A stretch of DNA of 25,568 nt from JAIPEK01 sp041685935 (GTDB taxonomy: Bacteria > Desulfobacterota > Desulfobacteria > Desulfobacterales > Desulfobacteraceae), in NCBI GenBank assembly GCA_041685935.1, contig JAWLES010000013.1, positions 1 to 25,568 on the forward strand, given 5' to 3'. Shown in pieces: positions 23,464 through 25,568 of the stretch (the first letter of the stretch is position 1; every line of letters starts with the position of its first letter). A model generated the notes under the pieces. It saw nothing but the letters and a program-made list of their open reading frames with translations, made no database searches and was not told where the DNA came from. A program made the translations under genes and the position numbers.

Positions 23464-24012
23464 TTAAGCTGCGGCGCCCTTTTTGAGCACGTGAGGCATC
23501 ACCACCGTGGAAATCCTGTCGTGCTGGCTCTTGGACATGGCAGGATAATGGTGCTCCAGAAACTCTATTATCTGCTTTTTGGCACCTTTGCTTGTATTGT
23601 AGCGCCCCTTTAGAAACATCTCGTTCCAAACACAGACTGCAGCAGTGAGTTCACAGGAGTGAAACTTTTCAGCCGGGTCCAGCATCCGGTCGAGCTCACC
23701 GGAAGTCGGCCTTTCAAGGGGAGAGTTGCCCAGGATTTCACCAGGCAGGTTTATTCCCTGTTTTTCAGCCCATTGAACAACCTCAGCCCTTGAAACATAC
23801 CAATCGTTTACAGCAGCAAGCTCACTGTTTGTGATGCTTTGCTCAAGCCGGTCATAAAGTTCTTGATGTTCCCTGCCGAAGCCTGCGGACGAATCATTAG
23901 CCGGTCCGGGAATCACGGGCTCTTCACCCAGCAAAAGGTAAACCGCCTCTTTTTTTGACCAGTAGTACATTTCATTCCAGCGTTTGTAATCCGGTTTTGC
24001 ATTCTCCTTCAT
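23464..24012 (-). CDS. Uncharacterised protein of 182 residues
   Basis: I do not recognise a named family. The N-terminal half (WSKKEAVYLLLGEEP, then LYDRLEQSI and WYVSRAEVVQWAEKQGINLP) resembles a pattern often seen in uncharacterised proteobacterial proteins: an aromatic-rich helix followed by WYV and a WA-x-KG segment. The C-terminal half is helical with KGAKKQIIEFLEHHYP and a basic end. There is no signal peptide or membrane segment, so it is probably cytoplasmic. The start is supported by AAGGGAGG, a few bases upstream. It follows the aminotransferase gene by 12 bases and is probably the last gene of that operon. It converges with the flavoprotein gene, leaving 32 bases between the stops with no clear terminator. 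Confidence 0.72.
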   Translation of the reverse strand: MKENAKPDYKRWNEMYYWSKKEAVYLLLGEEPVIPGPANDSSAGFGREHQELYDRLEQSITNSELAAVNDWYVSRAEVVQWAEKQGINLPGEILGNSPLERPTSGELDRMLDPAEKFHSCELTAAVCVWNEMFLKGRYNTSKGAKKQIIEFLEHHYPAMSKSQHDRISTVVMPHVLKKGAAA

Positions 24013-24024
24013 TTTCCCTCCCTT

Positions 24025-25149
24025 CTAAAAGTTTTCCCTGATATACGAGTTCAGCAGTTCAAGTCCCTGCTTCATATTCCTCCTTCCAAAACCGATCCTG
24101 AAATTTTCCCCGTCCCAATCCTCTCCGTAAACACGGGAAGGGAGAAGCAGCACCCCTTTCTGCGCCAGAAGGCCGGAACAGAACGCTGCAGCACTCCTGT
24201 CAGCCTTGAGGCCCGGAAAGGCGACAGAGCCCGCCCAGGGCCTTTTCCACTCAAAAAGATCTTCATGACTTTTGAAAAAGGCATCCAACAGGTCGAGATT
24301 TTCCGAGATCAGCCTCAGATTTCCCGAAACAATCCGCTCTCTTGACCGCAATCCCATTAAAGCGAGAATTTCGGACGGCGCGCTGGTGCAGATCGTGGTA
24401 TAATCCTTGAAGCATGCTGCTTGGTCAAGGATGGTTCTGTCCGGCGCCGCCAGCCATCCCACACGCAGTCCCGCCAGAGAAAAACTTTTGGACATGCCTG
24501 AAAGGGAAATCCCTTTTTCATAAAGGTCACACACCGATTCGTGCCTGAAGGAATCATCATGCTCAAGGTACCTGTACATTTCATCGGAAAAGATATGAAT
24601 TCCTCTGTGGCGTGCCGTTTCAATCACCTCACCGATCTCCCCTTTATCCGGAACAGCCCCTGTGGGATTGTGGGGAAAGTTAATCACAATGAGCTTTGTT
24701 TTTCCGGTCACAAGCCGTTGAAGCTCTGCCGGATCAAAACGGAATCCCCGTTCGCTGTAAACCGGTTTCCACATCGACACGGAACACCCCGATGAGAGCG
24801 CCACCTGGTACAGGGACTGGTATGCAGGATAGGTTGCAACCACATGATCGCCTTTTTCAAGAAGTGTGTTCATCAGAATAAAAATCAGCTCTTCAGGCGC
24901 GGCCACCAGTACATCATCAGGCGTCATGTGCGAATAAAGCCCGGAAATTTCCCTGCGCAAAGCAGGAAGACCTTCCGATTCGGTGTATCCCAGTGTCAGG
25001 TTTTCCCACATGCTTCTGGTCCCGTCATCCGCCATTGAGACAAGTTCCCGCATACCCAGCGGTTCGCAGTCGGAGCAGCAAAGAAGATGTTCCACTGAAA
25101 ATTCGTATTCTGCAAAATATCGTTCAAGCTCAAAAGGTGCGATCTTCAT
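24025..25149 (-). CDS. PLP-dependent aminotransferase, class I/II fold
   Basis: A 374-residue fold-type I PLP enzyme. It shows NFPHNPTGAVP (Asn161 region), SDEMYRYL (Asp189, which contacts the PLP pyridine nitrogen) and SGMSKSFSLAGLRVGW with the Schiff-base lysine at 221. GYTESEGLPALRREIS near 54-69 and a C-terminal NFRIGFGRR (substrate carboxylate-binding Arg) are also typical of aspartate aminotransferase-like proteins. The amino donor cannot be assigned. The ATG overlaps the stop of the upstream YigZ-like gene as ATGA, and the SD-like sequence (GGAATG) is weak, so translation is probably coupled to that gene. It is followed closely by an uncharacterised gene. Confidence 0.88.
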   Translation of the reverse strand: MKIAPFELERYFAEYEFSVEHLLCCSDCEPLGMRELVSMADDGTRSMWENLTLGYTESEGLPALRREISGLYSHMTPDDVLVAAPEELIFILMNTLLEKGDHVVATYPAYQSLYQVALSSGCSVSMWKPVYSERGFRFDPAELQRLVTGKTKLIVINFPHNPTGAVPDKGEIGEVIETARHRGIHIFSDEMYRYLEHDDSFRHESVCDLYEKGISLSGMSKSFSLAGLRVGWLAAPDRTILDQAACFKDYTTICTSAPSEILALMGLRSRERIVSGNLRLISENLDLLDAFFKSHEDLFEWKRPWAGSVAFPGLKADRSAAAFCSGLLAQKGVLLLPSRVYGEDWDGENFRIGFGRRNMKQGLELLNSYIRENF

Positions 25150-25568
25150 AATTTTTTCATTCCGTTTTCATCTTCGCTGTCCACCTGTTCAATCCGGCCG
25201 GTTTTTTCAAACTCCCTGAACAGGGCGTCCGCAGCATCGGTATCATTTTCCTCTACTTTTACGGCGTGGGTAACGATATCTGTATAATCAGACCAGGCTA
25301 TTCTGCAGTTTATATCTTTGAGATGATGGATCAGCATGTCGTTGAATTCATATCCCACCTTCACGGTATAAAGCCTGGTTCTGACAAACTTTACAAGCCT
25401 GCCCGCCTCCACAGCATTTTTGACCGAATCGCCGTAGGCATCTATCAACCCCCTGATACCGAGTTTAACACCTCCGAAGTAACGTGTCACAACCGCGCTG
25501 ACACAGGTGAGATTGTACCCTGCAAGGGTGTTGAGAATGGGCTGCCCTGCAGTACCCGCGGGCTCCCC
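25146..25568 (-). CDS. YigZ/IMPACT family protein (5' end outside the window)
   Basis: The minus-strand frame is open to the window edge, and the visible part begins GEPAGTAGQPILNTL, then VVTRYFGGVKLGIRGLIDAY. This is the signature region of the UPF0029 (YigZ/IMPACT N-terminal) domain, so the true start lies beyond 25568. The apparent GTG start at 25490 is internal to the conserved motif. The remaining C-terminal part (VKVGYEFNDMLIHHLKD and following) fits the ferredoxin-like DUF1949 domain of bacterial YigZ. IMPACT-type proteins are linked to translation or stress regulation in eukaryotes; the bacterial role is poorly defined. The stop overlaps the aminotransferase start by 4 nt. Confidence 0.85.
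   Translation of the reverse strand, partial: GEPAGTAGQPILNTLAGYNLTCVSAVVTRYFGGVKLGIRGLIDAYGDSVKNAVEAGRLVKFVRTRLYTVKVGYEFNDMLIHHLKDINCRIAWSDYTDIVTHAVKVEENDTDAADALFREFEKTGRIEQVDSEDENGMKKL

Noticed and set aside
1..25568. CRISPR array, tRNA/rRNA gene, insertion sequence, prophage or integron
   Set aside because: No regularly spaced repeats, cloverleaf-like or rRNA sequence, transposase, integrase or recombinase was seen on either strand.

Overview
The window looks like a chromosomal segment of a strictly anaerobic, Gram-negative Desulfobacterota (delta-proteobacterial) bacterium, probably of the Desulfobacteraceae type. Three things point that way: moderate GC with dense gene packing; an archaeal-type split glutamate synthase beside GlnE, a radical (BadF/HgdC-activated) 2-hydroxyacyl-CoA dehydratase and a GspE/PilB-type ATPase; and Cfa-type lipid methylation. 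This assignment is an inference from gene content. There is no rRNA, tRNA, CRISPR array, transposase or phage gene. No gene-free stretch exceeds 300 bases; the longest are 4264-4538, 18120-18358 and 21162-21345.

Layout. Positions 1-2840 (minus strand) hold a split glutamate synthase set: an N-terminal-Cys glutamine amidotransferase overlaps an FMN/Fe-S synthase subunit, followed by the first codons of a third gene. An AGCS alanine/glycine:cation symporter (2917-4263) ends at an intrinsic terminator. A small orphan acidic protein lies on the plus strand (4539-4925). From 18098 down to 4944 all genes are on the minus strand: a trans-3-hydroxy-L-proline dehydratase-like protein, two 2-hydroxyacyl-CoA dehydratase subunits and their ATPase activator; then a giant membrane protein overlapping glnE; then a fatty acyl-CoA ligase. 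The divergent plus-strand block begins at a good sigma70-type promoter. It encodes a GspE/PilB ATPase and an HDOD protein, then a Cfa-type methyltransferase overlapping a geranylgeranyl-reductase-like flavoprotein. The right edge (minus strand) has a YigZ/IMPACT protein (cut by the window), an aminotransferase and an uncharacterised protein.

Most interesting parts. (1) Cfa overlaps a flavin reductase-like gene by 8 nt, which suggests a methylate-then-reduce lipid pathway such as 10-methyl fatty acids. (2) A hydroxyproline dehydratase-type enzyme shares an operon with a radical 2-hydroxyacyl-CoA dehydratase, preceded by two mutually exclusive inverted repeats. (3) A 1380-residue membrane protein is an in-register tandem duplication of about 710 residues, with a second signal-peptide-like segment in its middle; it is translationally coupled to the glutamine synthetase adenylyltransferase.
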